A DNA stretch of 55,148 bases from Leptotrichia hongkongensis (GCF_041538065.1 NZ_JBGORW010000012.1:1-55148); one strand, 5' to 3'; counted from the first letter of the stretch, positions 1 to 9,208 are shown. Numbers and translations: made by a program. Notes: a model not told the origin generated them from the letters alone.

Positions 1-31
1 TAAGTATGTAGAGGAAAAAAGTCTGATAGAC

Positions 32-66
32 TAAACTTAAGAGATTCTAAGTTTAATAAGTTTTTT
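32..66 (+). terminator. Intrinsic terminator-like hairpin at window start
   Basis: Perfect 8-bp stem TAAACTTA / TAAGTTTA with an 8-nt loop, followed a few bases later by six T. It would end a rightward transcript whose gene lies left of the window. Confidence 0.5.
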
Positions 67-898
67 CAAGTTATTGAATTTTTTATCCTAGAAGATAGCT
101 TTTTATTATTTTTATCTTGTTATTTTTCCCTTCAACTAATCCTTTATTGTATTATATTTTTGTATACTACTTATTTTTTTTTCAGTTTGATAATGTTTCT
201 TCTAATTTAATGCACTCCTTTATTTCAGATTTCTTCAGTTCTTATATCAGTTTTCTCAGTTCATTACTGAATACAGTAACATCTTTTATTTCAAATATAT
301 TTAAAACTTTGTTCTAAGCCCTTGTTGAAACTTTAATGTCATGAAATATTACATGTTTGTATTTTCTTATCTTTCTAGCTAAGCGAATTACTTTACCTCT
401 GAAAGTTTTCTTCTTATCTTATCTTTTATTTTATTTGAAATTGTGTAATTCCTGTCTATAATTTCTATTAAAGAAGTTATTCTTTTGATATATGTAGTAC
501 AGACACATATCTCTTTTTCTATACGAAGTATAATTCTCCTGTTTCCTTAACATAGTTTTCTTATATTAACAGTTCTGTAATTATGTAAATTCAATCCTTG
601 TATTACATGTGTTATAATAATTCAGTTTTATATTATATATCTTGTTTCATATACATGGTAGATATTGTTGGCAAGTAGTTTTTTCTATTTTTGCTCCTTT
701 TATTTTTTTGCACCCGTGTATATTATAGAGCCTGAATAAATAAAAATTTTTTAAAAAAGATTGTGGAAATTTTTGAATCATTATATATTTTGAAATATTT
801 TTCTATAATTTTGAATGAATAGTGATTTATATAAGATTTTAATTTTTGAATGGTAAAATGTCGCAATTAACATTGAAATTTACGATGTAAAAATTTAG
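67..898. other. AT-rich gap with possible decayed gene on the minus strand
   Basis: No intact gene is supported here. On the minus strand, between about 600 and 320, two overlapping frames read like protein (for example RNYTISNKIKDKIRRKLSE and, in another frame, RGKVIRLARKIRKYKHV). They are broken by stops and have no start codon or ribosome binding site. This looks like a degraded gene, but the family is not recognised. A 66-codon plus-strand frame at 117-317 is mostly Phe, Ser and Ile, lacks a ribosome binding site and is taken as noise. Confidence 0.3.
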
Positions 899-927
899 TT
901 GTTTGATTATAGGGAAAATGGTATAAT
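899..927 (+). promoter_or_regulatory. Promoter for the GT2 glycosyltransferase gene
   Basis: TTGTTT (-35), a 17-nt spacer and a perfect TATAAT (-10). Transcription would start near 934, giving a leader of about 28 nt before the start codon at 962. Confidence 0.6.
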
Positions 928-961
928 TTTATAAATAAAAAATATGTATAGAGGTTGGATT

Positions 962-1795
962 ATGTATGATTTTACAGCTTGTATTGTTACATATAATACG
1001 AAGCATGATGAATTAAGGAAGATTATTGGGTGTTTTCAAAATATAGGAATTAGATTTAAGTTATGGATTTCTGATAATTCTGAAAAAGATGAATTGAGAG
1101 AAGTTATAAAGGGATTCTCAGATGATAGAATTGAGTATATTTTTAATAATTCAAATGATGGATTTGGAGCAGGGCATAATGTTGTAATTAAGAAATTGAT
1201 TTTGGGAGAAGTAAAGTCGGAATTCCATCTGATGGTGAATGCTGATGTTTTTTTTGAAGAAAATACTATTGAGAAAATTGTAGAATACATGAGAGAGAAT
1301 AAAGATATTGGACAGATTGGGCCCAAAATATATGGGGTTGATGGAGAAGTGACAAAATCTTGCAGATTGTTTCCATCGCCTATGAATTTAATATTTAGAA
1401 GATTTTTACCAATTAAGGTGATTGTTGATAAATTGGATTATGATTATGAAATGAAATGGTATGATTATGAAGAAATAATAGATGTTCCAATTTTATCAGG
1501 ATGCTTTATTTTTGTTCGTACAGATGTGTTAAAGGAAATTCATGGATTTGACAAAAGATATTTTATGTATATGGAGGATTATGACTTATGTAGACAGATT
1601 GGTAAGAAGTATAGGACTGTTTTTTATCCTGAAGCAAAAATAATTCATGAGCATGGGAAGGCATCTTATAAGTCATGGAAAATGATGATGATGCATGTAA
1701 AATCGGCTATAAAGTATTTTAATAAGTGGGGATGGTTTTTTGATAAGGAGCGGAAAGAGAAAAATATGGAATGTATGAAAAAGTATAAAAAATAG
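962..1795 (+). CDS. GT2 family glycosyltransferase, rhamnosyltransferase-like
   Basis: Likely transfers a sugar, possibly rhamnose, from a nucleotide donor onto a cell-surface glycan at the cytoplasmic face. The N-terminus begins directly with the GT-A nucleotide-binding strand (FTACIVTYN, residues 4-12). It is followed by DNS at 38-40, NADV at 93-96 in the place of the DxD metal site, and the C-terminal acceptor/base block YFMYMEDYDLCRQIG typical of WbbL/RfbN-type enzymes. An upstream in-frame ATG at 944 is less likely: AGAGG at 950-954 lies 7 nt before the ATG at 962, and the fold starts there. The product is 277 aa, usual for the family. The dTDP-rhamnose genes rmlC and rmlB lie 2.4 kb away on the other strand, which supports but does not prove a rhamnose donor. 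Confidence 0.85.
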   Translation: MYDFTACIVTYNTKHDELRKIIGCFQNIGIRFKLWISDNSEKDELREVIKGFSDDRIEYIFNNSNDGFGAGHNVVIKKLILGEVKSEFHLMVNADVFFEENTIEKIVEYMRENKDIGQIGPKIYGVDGEVTKSCRLFPSPMNLIFRRFLPIKVIVDKLDYDYEMKWYDYEEIIDVPILSGCFIFVRTDVLKEIHGFDKRYFMYMEDYDLCRQIGKKYRTVFYPEAKIIHEHGKASYKSWKMMMMHVKSAIKYFNKWGWFFDKERKEKNMECMKKYKK

Positions 1796-2684
1796 ATTAC
1801 CACTGAAATGTTGTATTTACTTATTTTACAAAGTAGTTTTGTTTGTAAATCTAATGATATTATGAATTTAGAATATCTTGGGTAATAAAAATTTAGTTAT
1901 TGTATTATGTTTAATTGGCATTTTTAGGATAATATTAATTGTTATTAATGGGTAAATATTAATTCTGTATCTATTAAATATTTTAGTAGTATTTTAGTTT
2001 ATTTTTTGATTTATGGTAAAATATTCATAGTTCATAATATATTTTTTTATTAATATTTTTGTAGTAATTAACATTTTATACTAAACCCTGTTTAAATAAT
2101 GAATTTATTATGAATTTTTTTAATAAAGGATGAAAATCTAGTATTTCAAAATAATTAAAATATAATTTTTTTGCTTTAATAAACTACATAGATGTTAATT
2201 ACTAGTATAAATCTTTATTGTAAGATAAGGATTTGCAGTAATGAGCAAACCTATGAAAGTAAAAAATAAAAAAGTTGAATGTTTATGAATTAGTTATTGA
2301 ACAACCTTATTATAAAAATTTATTTTTATTTTTTAACGGAGAATAGTGTTAACAAGAAATTATCATGGTTTTTATATTTTCTAGGATTGTCACAATTATA
2401 CAATCTACGGAATAAAAAATTAGTTGATTTTATTTGTGAATTAGTATAAAATACTTGAGAGTATGTTATAAAATTGTTTTAAATTTTTACAAATGTAAGT
2501 ATGATTTATAGATAATTGTAAAAATAATAATATAAAAACTCAATGAATACAAGAATTTCTATGCAAAATATTAAAATTTTACGGTAAAGGTACTGGAGAA
2601 AAATTGTAAAAATATTGTAGTTATTAGGGATTTTAAACTTTTATAAATGAAAAAAAGATAATTAAAAAAGGAGAAAAAAGAAGA
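1796..2684. other. Long AT-rich gap with a decayed MITE-like element
   Basis: No reading frame with a ribosome binding site is visible. Between about 2075 and 2352 there is a worn element of the same superfamily as the repeats at 3706-4051 and 11095-11338. It has a left end reading TATACTAAACCC, an internal block at 2227-2246 that is the reverse complement of the conserved block around 3801-3830, and a right end near 2335 with AACGGAG. The rest is featureless. Confidence 0.4.
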
Positions 2685-3701
2685 ATGAAAAAAAAGATTT
2701 TTTTAAGGGCAATTTTGTTTGTACTGGTTGGAAATATGGTATTTGCAGCAGGTGAGAATAAAAAGATAGATACTTCTCAAAAAATCGAGGTTATTGAAAG
2801 TGAAGTGCAACAAAAGATTGGAAATATAGAAGGGAAAGCTGAAGTTGAGGTGAAAAGTTCTAGAAGAAGCAAGTTGAACAGATTTATTTCCAAAGTAACA
2901 GGAAAAAGCTGGAAAATGGTTTGGAATGATGAATTTAATGGAAATCAGCTAGATAGTACGAAATGGGCTTATTGGGAAAATGGGAATCCTTGGAATGCGG
3001 GGAACTATTTAGATGAAAATGGAAATTTGGTCAATCAATATGGATTTGATGCGAAACATTTTTATTTGAGAGACAATGTTAGAGTTGAAAATGGGAATAT
3101 GATTATAACACTAAAGAAGGAAACTGATAAAAAAGTTAATATTAATGGTGTAGAAAGACGTATTCTTTATAGTTCAGGTGCGATTCACACAAGAAATCTT
3201 TATAATGTGCAGTATGGAAAAATTGAAATGAGAGCGGCTATGCCTGAAGGAATTGGGACTTGGCCTGCGTTTTGGATGTGGCCCGCAGGATATTCTCAAG
3301 TGGATGGAAATGCAAATGGTGAAATCGATATAGTAGAAACTTATGGAGATGATATGCGACGTGCGACAGGGACACTTCACGTTCTTAAAAGTGATAATAC
3401 TTATGAGACATTTGATGGAGATGATTATAAGCTAAGTAAATGGCCTAGGGAAAAATTGACAAACTTTAATACTTATGCGGTGGAATGGGATGATAAAGGA
3501 ATAAAATGGTTATTTAATAATAAAGTATATAAAAAATTCTCTTACAAGGAACTGGAAAAAAGAGGTTTACAAAATCCATTTAACCAGCCATATTTCATAA
3601 TGATAAATGTTGCTTTGAGCAAGAAAACTGGAGAAGATGGGGATGTTAATTTTCCGACAGAAATGAAAGTTGATTATGTAAGGGTTTATCAGAAAAAATA
3701 A
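2685..3701 (+). CDS. Secreted glycoside hydrolase family 16 (beta-glucanase/laminarinase-like)
   Basis: An exported endo-acting beta-glucan hydrolase or transglycosylase. Residues 1-22 form a signal peptide (basic MKKK, a hydrophobic core, then VFA before AGEN). A charged linker to about residue 78 precedes the GH16 jelly-roll, which opens with WKMVWNDEFNG. The family signature EIDIVE occupies residues 213-218, with E213 as predicted nucleophile and E218 as acid/base. Conserved surroundings GTWPAFWMWP and the C-terminal VDYVRVYQK end strand are present. The length of 338 aa fits a single-domain secreted GH16. The ribosome binding site AAGGAG lies 11 nt upstream. The gene stands alone between long gaps, so it is probably monocistronic. 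Substrate (laminarin, lichenin or a bacterial glucan) cannot be decided from sequence alone. Confidence 0.88.
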   Translation: MKKKIFLRAILFVLVGNMVFAAGENKKIDTSQKIEVIESEVQQKIGNIEGKAEVEVKSSRRSKLNRFISKVTGKSWKMVWNDEFNGNQLDSTKWAYWENGNPWNAGNYLDENGNLVNQYGFDAKHFYLRDNVRVENGNMIITLKKETDKKVNINGVERRILYSSGAIHTRNLYNVQYGKIEMRAAMPEGIGTWPAFWMWPAGYSQVDGNANGEIDIVETYGDDMRRATGTLHVLKSDNTYETFDGDDYKLSKWPREKLTNFNTYAVEWDDKGIKWLFNNKVYKKFSYKELEKRGLQNPFNQPYFIMINVALSKKTGEDGDVNFPTEMKVDYVRVYQKK

Positions 3702-3705
3702 TTTA

Positions 3706-4051
3706 TACCAAACCCATTTAAAAATAGGAATAAATTTTTATAATAGGATTGTTTAATAGCTAACTCATAATCATTAAATTAAATCATTTTTTTTATTTTT
3801 GTAGGATTGCTCATTGCCGCAAATCCTACAACCTATGGCTAGTCTACGACATTTTTCTGCACTGCCAAAAAACTCGCTATGCTCAGACAGTTTTGCCAGC
3901 ACAGAAAAATGCTCCGACGGGTTATTTATACTAGAATCTGATTAAAAAATGAAAATTATATTTTAATTATTTGAAAATATTAGGTTTATATACTTTATTA
4001 ATTAGAAAAGTTTGTAATAATTTCGTTATTTAAACGGAGTTTAGTATTAAT
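3706..4051. repeat. MITE-like intergenic element, copy A1
   Basis: The left end reads TATACCAAACCC and right-end blocks read GACGGGTTATTTATA and GGAGTTTAGTATTAA, which are imperfect inverted termini. The conserved core at about 3801-3925 recurs at 11151-11335 with nearly the same order of blocks (GATTGCTCATTGCCGCAAAT, then ACTCGCTATGCTC, then TTTTGCCAGCACAG). It contains no usable reading frame. Confidence 0.6.
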
Positions 4052-4078
4052 TTGATTAGCGTGAATATAGGTGAATTA

Positions 4079-4118
4079 GACAGGAAGATTTTTGAAAAGA
4101 AATTTTTCTGTCTTTTTT
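4079..4118 (+). terminator. Rightward terminator-like hairpin
   Basis: GACAG at 4079-4083 pairs with CTGTC at 4108-4112 through an A/T-rich inner stem, followed by six T. It is probably the 3' end of transcripts running from the GH16 gene through the repeat. Confidence 0.5.
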
Positions 4119-4120
4119 GT

Positions 4121-4153
4121 AAAAGAAAAAAGCTATCTCAATAAGAAATAGCT
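4121..4153 (-). terminator. Terminator of the rmlBC operon
   Basis: On the minus strand, AGCTAT and ATAGCT form a hairpin at 4131-4153 followed by a T-rich run. It lies 17 nt past the rmlC stop codon. Confidence 0.7.
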
Positions 4154-4169
4154 AATTTTAGATTGTTTT

Positions 4170-4742
4170 TTATTCAAAATAATTTTTATTTTTATCAAAT
4201 TTTTGTTGAACTTTATCCTTTTCAGAAATTGTCAGTTCATCGGGATTTATTCCAAATTCTTCAAATTTCCAGTCAATATTTAAAGTTTTGTCGCTCCATA
4301 AAAGTCCACTGTCGTATTCTGGAGCATATAAATCTGTACATCTGTAAACAAATTCTGTTTCATCTTCAAGTGTTAGAAATCCATGTGCAAAGCTTTCTGG
4401 AACATAGAACATTAATTTGTTTTCAGCAGATAATTTTACTGCATACCATTTTCCAAAAGTTTCACTTTCTTTTCTTAAATCAACTGCCACATCGTAGACG
4501 CTTCCTTTTATTACTCGTACTAATTTTCCTTGAGTGTGTTTTGTCTGGAAGTGAAGTCCACGTAAAACGCCTTTTTTAGATTTTGAGTGATTATCTTGGA
4601 CGAAGTTCATTGTAAGTCCTAATTCCTCAAAGGATTTTTGGTTGTAAGTTTCCATAAAAAATCCTCTTTCATCTCCAAAAACTTTTGGTTCGATTATTAC
4701 TAAATCTTTTATTGGGGTTTCTTTTATTGTAAAATTATTCAT
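4170..4742 (-). CDS. rmlC: dTDP-4-dehydrorhamnose 3,5-epimerase
   Basis: Converts dTDP-4-keto-6-deoxyglucose to dTDP-4-keto-rhamnose, step 3 of dTDP-L-rhamnose synthesis, in the cytoplasm. The cupin fold markers are clear: DERGFFME near the N-terminus, NHSKSKKGVLRGLHFQ with the catalytic His at H64, the catalytic Tyr at about Y133 in FVYRCTDLYAPEYD, and PESFAHGF at 115-122. The length of 190 aa matches the family. The start follows AAAAGGAGC. The gene begins 29 nt after the end of rmlB in the same direction, so the two form one operon. The partners rmlA and rmlD are not in this window. Confidence 0.95.
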   Translation of the reverse strand: MNNFTIKETPIKDLVIIEPKVFGDERGFFMETYNQKSFEELGLTMNFVQDNHSKSKKGVLRGLHFQTKHTQGKLVRVIKGSVYDVAVDLRKESETFGKWYAVKLSAENKLMFYVPESFAHGFLTLEDETEFVYRCTDLYAPEYDSGLLWSDKTLNIDWKFEEFGINPDELTISEKDKVQQKFDKNKNYFE

Positions 4743-4771
4743 TAATTTGCTCCTTTTTTGTATAAATTTGA

Positions 4772-5977
4772 TTATTTATTTCTGTACATTTCTTCGTAAT
4801 ATTTTTGATAATCTCCTGATACTACTTCGTTTACCCAGTCCTGATGTTCCAAGTACCATTTTACAGTTTTTCTGATACCTGTTTCAAAATCTGTTTCTGG
4901 ATACCATCCTAAATCCCTTGCAATTTTCGAAGGGTCAATGGCATATCTCATATCGTGTCCAAGTCTATCTTGAACATAAGTAATTAAATCATAATTTATA
5001 TTTTGCAGGTCAGTTTTTAGAACTTTTTTATATTCGTCATTATTTTCAATTTCTTCTTTTAAAATGTCGATAACCAATTTTACAATATTAATATTTTGTT
5101 CTTCGTTAAAACCACCAATATTGTAAATTTCGTAAATATCAGCATTTCTTAAAACTAAGTCGATTCCTTTACAATGATCTTCTACGTAAAGCCAATCCCT
5201 TACATTGTCACCTTTTCCGTAAACTGGCAGCTTTTTACCTTCCAGTACATTTTTAATCATAAGTGGAATTAATTTTTCTGGAAAATGGTAAGGTCCATAG
5301 TTGTTTGAACATCTTGTAATATTTATTGGCATTTTGTAAGTTTCACCGTAGGCAATTACGATGTGGTCGGCACTCGCTTTGGAAGCTGAATATGGGCTTC
5401 TTGGGTCAAGTGAAGTTTTTTCTGTGAAGAAATTTTTTCCGTAAGTTTTTAAATTTGTTCTATTTTTTACAACTTTTTTCACTTCTTCATCGTCAATTAC
5501 CAAGTCAATCGCTGTGTCATAATCTTTTGAAAGACTTCCGTAAACTTCATCTGTAGAAACTTGTAAATATTTTACGCCTTCTCTGTAAACTGGATATCCA
5601 TTTTCATCTTTTGAAACCGTCCATGCTTTTTTAGCATTTTCTAGAAGATTTTGAGTACCAAGAATGTTTGTTTCTAAAAATATTTGTGGATTTTCAATAG
5701 AACGGTCAACGTGTGATTCGGCTGCAAAGTTTACAACAAAATCAATTTCATTTTCAGAAAAAATTCTCGCAATTTCCTTTTGATCACGAATATCAACTTT
5801 TTCAAATTTTACTCTTTCATCTTTAATTTCTTCAGCAATTGTACCTAAATTCCCAGCATAAGTTAGCATGTCTACGACAATTACCTTAATTTCATCATTT
5901 TTATATTTATTTAAAATATACTTTAAATAATTGGCACCTATAAAGCCTGCGGCACCTGTCACTAGATATGTTTTCAT
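4772..5977 (-). CDS. rmlB: dTDP-glucose 4,6-dehydratase
   Basis: An NAD-dependent short-chain dehydrogenase that makes dTDP-4-keto-6-deoxyglucose, step 2 of rhamnose synthesis. The Rossmann motif TGAAGFIG lies at residues 7-14, DRS at 91-93, the catalytic triad S/T-D-E in QVSTDEVYG at 139-147, and YSASK with Y196 and K200. At 401 aa it is about 40 residues longer than the E. coli enzyme. Part of the difference is a lysine/asparagine-rich insertion between the TDE motif and YxxxK (about residues 152-185), which lies near the active-site rim and looks lineage-specific. A consensus AGGAGG lies upstream of the ATG. It is the first gene of the leftward rmlBC operon, driven by the promoter at 6037-6065. 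Confidence 0.95.
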   Translation of the reverse strand: MKTYLVTGAAGFIGANYLKYILNKYKNDEIKVIVVDMLTYAGNLGTIAEEIKDERVKFEKVDIRDQKEIARIFSENEIDFVVNFAAESHVDRSIENPQIFLETNILGTQNLLENAKKAWTVSKDENGYPVYREGVKYLQVSTDEVYGSLSKDYDTAIDLVIDDEEVKKVVKNRTNLKTYGKNFFTEKTSLDPRSPYSASKASADHIVIAYGETYKMPINITRCSNNYGPYHFPEKLIPLMIKNVLEGKKLPVYGKGDNVRDWLYVEDHCKGIDLVLRNADIYEIYNIGGFNEEQNINIVKLVIDILKEEIENNDEYKKVLKTDLQNINYDLITYVQDRLGHDMRYAIDPSKIARDLGWYPETDFETGIRKTVKWYLEHQDWVNEVVSGDYQKYYEEMYRNK

Positions 5978-5996
5978 ATTTCCTCCTAATTAATTT

Positions 5997-6011
5997 ACTG
6001 TAATTTACAGT
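5997..6011 (-). promoter_or_regulatory. Palindrome in the rmlB leader
   Basis: The 15-bp palindrome ACTGTAATTTACAGT sits between the rmlB -10 box and its ribosome binding site. It could be an operator or a small leader hairpin. No cognate regulator is visible in the window. Confidence 0.4.
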
Positions 6012-6036
6012 TTTTTTATTTATCATCACCAATTAA

Positions 6037-6065
6037 ATTATACAATCTTTTTTGATTTTTTCCAA
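6037..6065 (-). promoter_or_regulatory. Promoter of the rmlBC operon
   Basis: Read on the minus strand: TTGGAA, 17-nt spacer, TATAAT. It lies about 60 nt before the rmlB start and separates rmlBC from the upstream membrane-protein gene. Confidence 0.7.
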
Positions 6066-6118
6066 ATAAAAATTGTTATAGTAAAGTCATTTTAAAATTA
6101 TGATAATTTTATAAAAGT

Positions 6119-7591
6119 TTATTGATTTTTTTTATTAGTTTTTTTTGGAATATGAATACATTTATTTGTTTTTCTGGGATTGTATATCATAATTCTAGAA
6201 TAAGATTTTTTTATATTTTTTTTGAAAAAAGTCTTTTCTGGGTGAAGTTTTATATATTTTTCAATTAATTTTAAAATTTTGTAAATTTCAATGAATATTG
6301 GAAGAAGAACTATAATAAAAATTAGCAGGTAAGATTTTGAGAAATATGAAAAAATAATGCTTGTCAGATTGTAACCTTTTTTTGAATTTGTGTCAAAGAA
6401 CAAATTAAATATTATATTTCTCATTAATAGAGTCTGAATTAATGCTATTGGGAACATTATAAGCTTTATTGTTCTTAGGATAGCAAAAACAGATTTTTTT
6501 ATTGTCTGTATGTTTTTTTCATCTGACATTAGAGAGTTAATAATTTTTTCTTTTTCTTCAAATGGGAAATTGTAATATTCATATTCTATTAGAATAAAAA
6601 TTATTAAAAATACAAATAAAAATATATTTATTGTCTTTTTTATCTGTAAATTTGTTCCCATTACCCCAAAATCGCTAATTTTCTTACTAGTGTCTCTTAA
6701 TTCAAAATTATTGTTTAATATTAAAGTTTCACCATTTTCCAGTTTAATTATTTTTCCGTATACTTCTCCTTCGATAGTTTCTTTATTTTTTAGTTTTATT
6801 TTTACAATATCCCAGTTAAAGTAGATAATTTTTCCTTTTAACCACATAATTTCATTTTTTTCATTGATAAAAGATAAATTTACCCTGTTGTTATCATCAA
6901 TCACAGTATCTTTAATATTTATAAATCCCTTTTGAGAATCCTCGTAAGTTATAATTTTTAGGTTTTTGTCTATTTTCCATTTTATTTTGCTGTCTTTGTT
7001 TATTATTTCGATGGAACTGTTTTTTAAGTCATCAATAGAATTTATTTCAGCATTTTTTATCAGAATAGATTTTTTATTTAACATTTCCAGCTCATTTTTG
7101 TGGGAATTGAGAAAATATCCTATTCCAAGAAATATTATTATTGCAGGAAATATTTTTTTTATATTGAAATTGTAATAATAGGCACTAAAAATTTTCTTTT
7201 TTATAATTGTGGTAATTAATATTGAAAAAAGTGATAAGATAATGATGATTATGGCAAAAACATAGATAAAATAATTATATCCCTTTAAATTTAACGATAT
7301 ATTTAAAAAAGAAATATAAAATAAGGTTATAAACAAAATTCTGATAATATAACTATTTGTGTTAATAATTGATATTTTTCCACTTTTTACATCCTGAATC
7401 TTTTCTATTTTTTTATTAATTTTATTTTTATTGAATTTTGCTTGCTTCAATTTTTCATTCAGAAGTCTCAACTTTCTATTTAGTTCATTTAACAGTTTTG
7501 TATTGTCGTTTAATTCTTTTTTTCGCTTATTTTTATAGTATTTTTTTAGAAATTCTATAATTTCTATTTTACTTTTGAACATTTCTTTCAT
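6119..7591 (-). CDS. Hypothetical multi-pass membrane protein with N-terminal coiled coil
   Basis: Family not recognised. The 490-aa product starts with a strongly basic, Lys/Asn/Leu-rich stretch (residues about 1-70) with heptad-like spacing that suggests a cytoplasmic coiled coil. A hydrophobic pair follows at about 80-128, and another segment at about 148-161. A polar, mostly beta-type stretch of some 150 residues (about 165-318) probably lies outside. At least three more hydrophobic segments follow around 320-338, 370-395 and 415-440, and the C-terminal tail is basic. AGGAGG lies 10 nt before the ATG. Transcription probably starts at the -10 box at 7627-7632. It is not obviously linked to rmlBC, which has its own promoter. 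Confidence 0.65.
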   Translation of the reverse strand: MKEMFKSKIEIIEFLKKYYKNKRKKELNDNTKLLNELNRKLRLLNEKLKQAKFNKNKINKKIEKIQDVKSGKISIINTNSYIIRILFITLFYISFLNISLNLKGYNYFIYVFAIIIIILSLFSILITTIIKKKIFSAYYYNFNIKKIFPAIIIFLGIGYFLNSHKNELEMLNKKSILIKNAEINSIDDLKNSSIEIINKDSKIKWKIDKNLKIITYEDSQKGFINIKDTVIDDNNRVNLSFINEKNEIMWLKGKIIYFNWDIVKIKLKNKETIEGEVYGKIIKLENGETLILNNNFELRDTSKKISDFGVMGTNLQIKKTINIFLFVFLIIFILIEYEYYNFPFEEKEKIINSLMSDEKNIQTIKKSVFAILRTIKLIMFPIALIQTLLMRNIIFNLFFDTNSKKGYNLTSIIFSYFSKSYLLIFIIVLLPIFIEIYKILKLIEKYIKLHPEKTFFKKNIKKSYSRIMIYNPRKTNKCIHIPKKTNKKNQ

Positions 7592-7613
7592 AATTTTCCT
7601 CCTTTACTGCTAA

Positions 7614-7641
7614 ATTTTGTTTTGTTATTATAGCATATATT
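7614..7641 (-). promoter_or_regulatory. Promoter-bearing 28-nt repeat, copy 1
   Basis: A 28-nt block containing, on the minus strand, a perfect TATAAT (7627-7632). It recurs without a mismatch at 24926-24953. Both copies lie upstream of a leftward gene, so it is likely a shared promoter module. No good -35 box is visible. Confidence 0.5.
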
Positions 7642-7694
7642 TTATTATTTTTTTCATATATAAATTATAGAATAGCGAATTGATGAAATTTGTA

Positions 7695-7810
7695 TTATAC
7701 TCGAACCCATTTAAAATCGAACTGATAGAAATTATATAATTTAGGGTTTGAGTAAAATAGTTATAATTTCTGAGTTTTGTTTTAAACTAGTTTTACTATA
7801 GTATTCTTGA
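7695..7810 (+). repeat. Promoter-proximal MITE-like repeat, copy C1
   Basis: Inverted ends ACTCGAACCC at 7699-7708 and GGGTTTGAGT at 7744-7753 are followed by a conserved tail with TTTTGTTTTA and TTTTACTATA. Related copies are at 20818-20927 and 50108-50222. All three sit just upstream of a rightward gene in the same orientation. Confidence 0.6.
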
Positions 7811-7900
7811 AAAAAATTAGATTTATTGCAGAATTTATGGTATTATAAATAATGGCATTTTAATTAGAAAATAAAATTTTTTAAAAAAGGAAACTTGTAG

Positions 7901-8794
7901 ATGACTGGGAGAGAAAAGGAAATAAAAGAGGCTAGAATAAAAGAATTGCTAGCAAAAAGGGAAGAATATTTAAATAATGGCGAAATTGAAAAAGAAATTA
8001 ATGTTTTAAGAGAATTAAGAATATTGTTCAAGAGAGTTTTTGGACAGGAAAGTGAAGAGAATGCGAAGATTCTGACAGAACTTGGAAATGCGTTAAAGTA
8101 TGTGGAAAAATTTGAAGAATCTATAAGGCTTTTAACAAAGGCGGAAAAAATAATTTTAAAGAATTATGGAGAGAATAGTCTTGCTTTTGTAACTTGTAAT
8201 GCTAATATTGCTGAAGTTTATAGAGTTATGAAAAAGTATGAAAAAGTTGAGGAAAGATATCATAAGGCTATAAAAATATATAAAAAAAATAATTTTAGGA
8301 ATGGATATGTATTTTCAGGGATATGTAATAATTTAGGGCTTTTTTATGAAGAGTGCGAACAGTATCAGGATTCAATAAAATGGCAGAAAAAAAGTTTGGA
8401 AATATTAAAAGAGTTGGAGAATAGCGAAATTCAGAAAGCAATTATATTAAGCAATATGGTAAAATCCTACATAAAGCTGAATGAAAAAAAGTTGGCAGAA
8501 AATACAATGGAAAAAGCTTTAGAAATATTACAAAATCAAGTTGGAGAAAATAGCAATCTATATTTAAATATTTTGAATAACTTGATAAACGTCTATTTGG
8601 AAAATAAAAGCTATAAAAAAACTTTAGCATTGCTAGAAAGATATGAAAAAATTTCTAAGAAAATTTTAGGAATTGAAAATGAAAATTATAAAAATATTTT
8701 AGAAAAAATAAAGATTGTAAAAAAAGAGATTGATAAAAATAAAATGGAACAGTATGTTTGGAAAAATAAAGCTGTAAGAAAATTAAAGAATTAG
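7901..8794 (+). CDS. Tetratricopeptide repeat protein
   Basis: A cytoplasmic helical-repeat scaffold. No signal peptide or membrane segment is present. After a charged leader helix (residues 1-40), at least five TPR-like helix pairs follow. Markers include ENAKILTELGNALKYVEKFEE near 52-73, NANIAEVYRVMKKYEKVEERY, CNNLGLFYEECEQYQDSIKW and LNNLINVYLENKSYKKTLALL. This arrangement resembles kinesin-light-chain/TPR_12 proteins that bind peptides or partner proteins. The partner is unknown. The C-terminus is basic. The AAAAAAGGAAA binding site precedes the ATG and repeat C1 lies upstream, possibly supplying the promoter. The helix-turn-helix gene follows 50 nt later and may be cotranscribed. Confidence 0.75.
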   Translation: MTGREKEIKEARIKELLAKREEYLNNGEIEKEINVLRELRILFKRVFGQESEENAKILTELGNALKYVEKFEESIRLLTKAEKIILKNYGENSLAFVTCNANIAEVYRVMKKYEKVEERYHKAIKIYKKNNFRNGYVFSGICNNLGLFYEECEQYQDSIKWQKKSLEILKELENSEIQKAIILSNMVKSYIKLNEKKLAENTMEKALEILQNQVGENSNLYLNILNNLINVYLENKSYKKTLALLERYEKISKKILGIENENYKNILEKIKIVKKEIDKNKMEQYVWKNKAVRKLKN

Positions 8795-8844
8795 CAATTT
8801 AAAACTAAACAGGATAAACTATAAAAAATGGAGTTGAATAAATT

Positions 8845-9168
8845 ATGGATAAATTAGAAGATTTTTTGAAATATTCTGTGCTATTTTCTTATTATGGCGA
8901 ACTTTTCCCGAAAAAGAAAAGGCAGTATCTGGAACTTTATCTTGAAGAGAACAGTTCTCTTTCAGAAATCGCTGAACAATATGGAGTAACAAGACAGGCA
9001 GTTTTTGACAATATAAAAAAAGGAGTTCAAAAACTGGATGAATATGAGAGCAAACTTGGAATATTTGAGAAAGAAAAAGAACTGAAGAGAAAATTGGAAC
9101 ATTTGAGAAAAAATTTTACTATGAAAAATCTAGAAAAAATAATAGAAGACTTTGATTACGCAGAATAA
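8845..9168 (+). CDS. YlxM/UPF0122-type helix-turn-helix protein
   Basis: A 107-aa DNA-binding-like protein. The N-terminal part matches the YlxM pattern: a short helix, then FSYYGELFPKKKRQYLELY, then the sigma-70 region-4-like helix-turn-helix SLSEIAEQYGVTRQAVFDNI (about residues 38-57), then a long C-terminal charged helix. YlxM is usually encoded beside ffh and is thought to be linked to the signal recognition particle. Here ffh is not adjacent, so the gene has moved or belongs to a sister family. It lies 50 nt after the TPR gene with no terminator between. Confidence 0.8.
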   Translation: MDKLEDFLKYSVLFSYYGELFPKKKRQYLELYLEENSSLSEIAEQYGVTRQAVFDNIKKGVQKLDEYESKLGIFEKEKELKRKLEHLRKNFTMKNLEKIIEDFDYAE

Positions 9169-9208
9169 TTTTTCAAATGGAAAAACAAAAATAAAAAATA
9201 AACTGCTA

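Noticed and set aside
117..317. 66-codon plus-strand frame rich in Phe, Ser and Ile
   Set aside because: No ribosome binding site, low-complexity composition, no recognisable motif; expected by chance in such AT-rich DNA.
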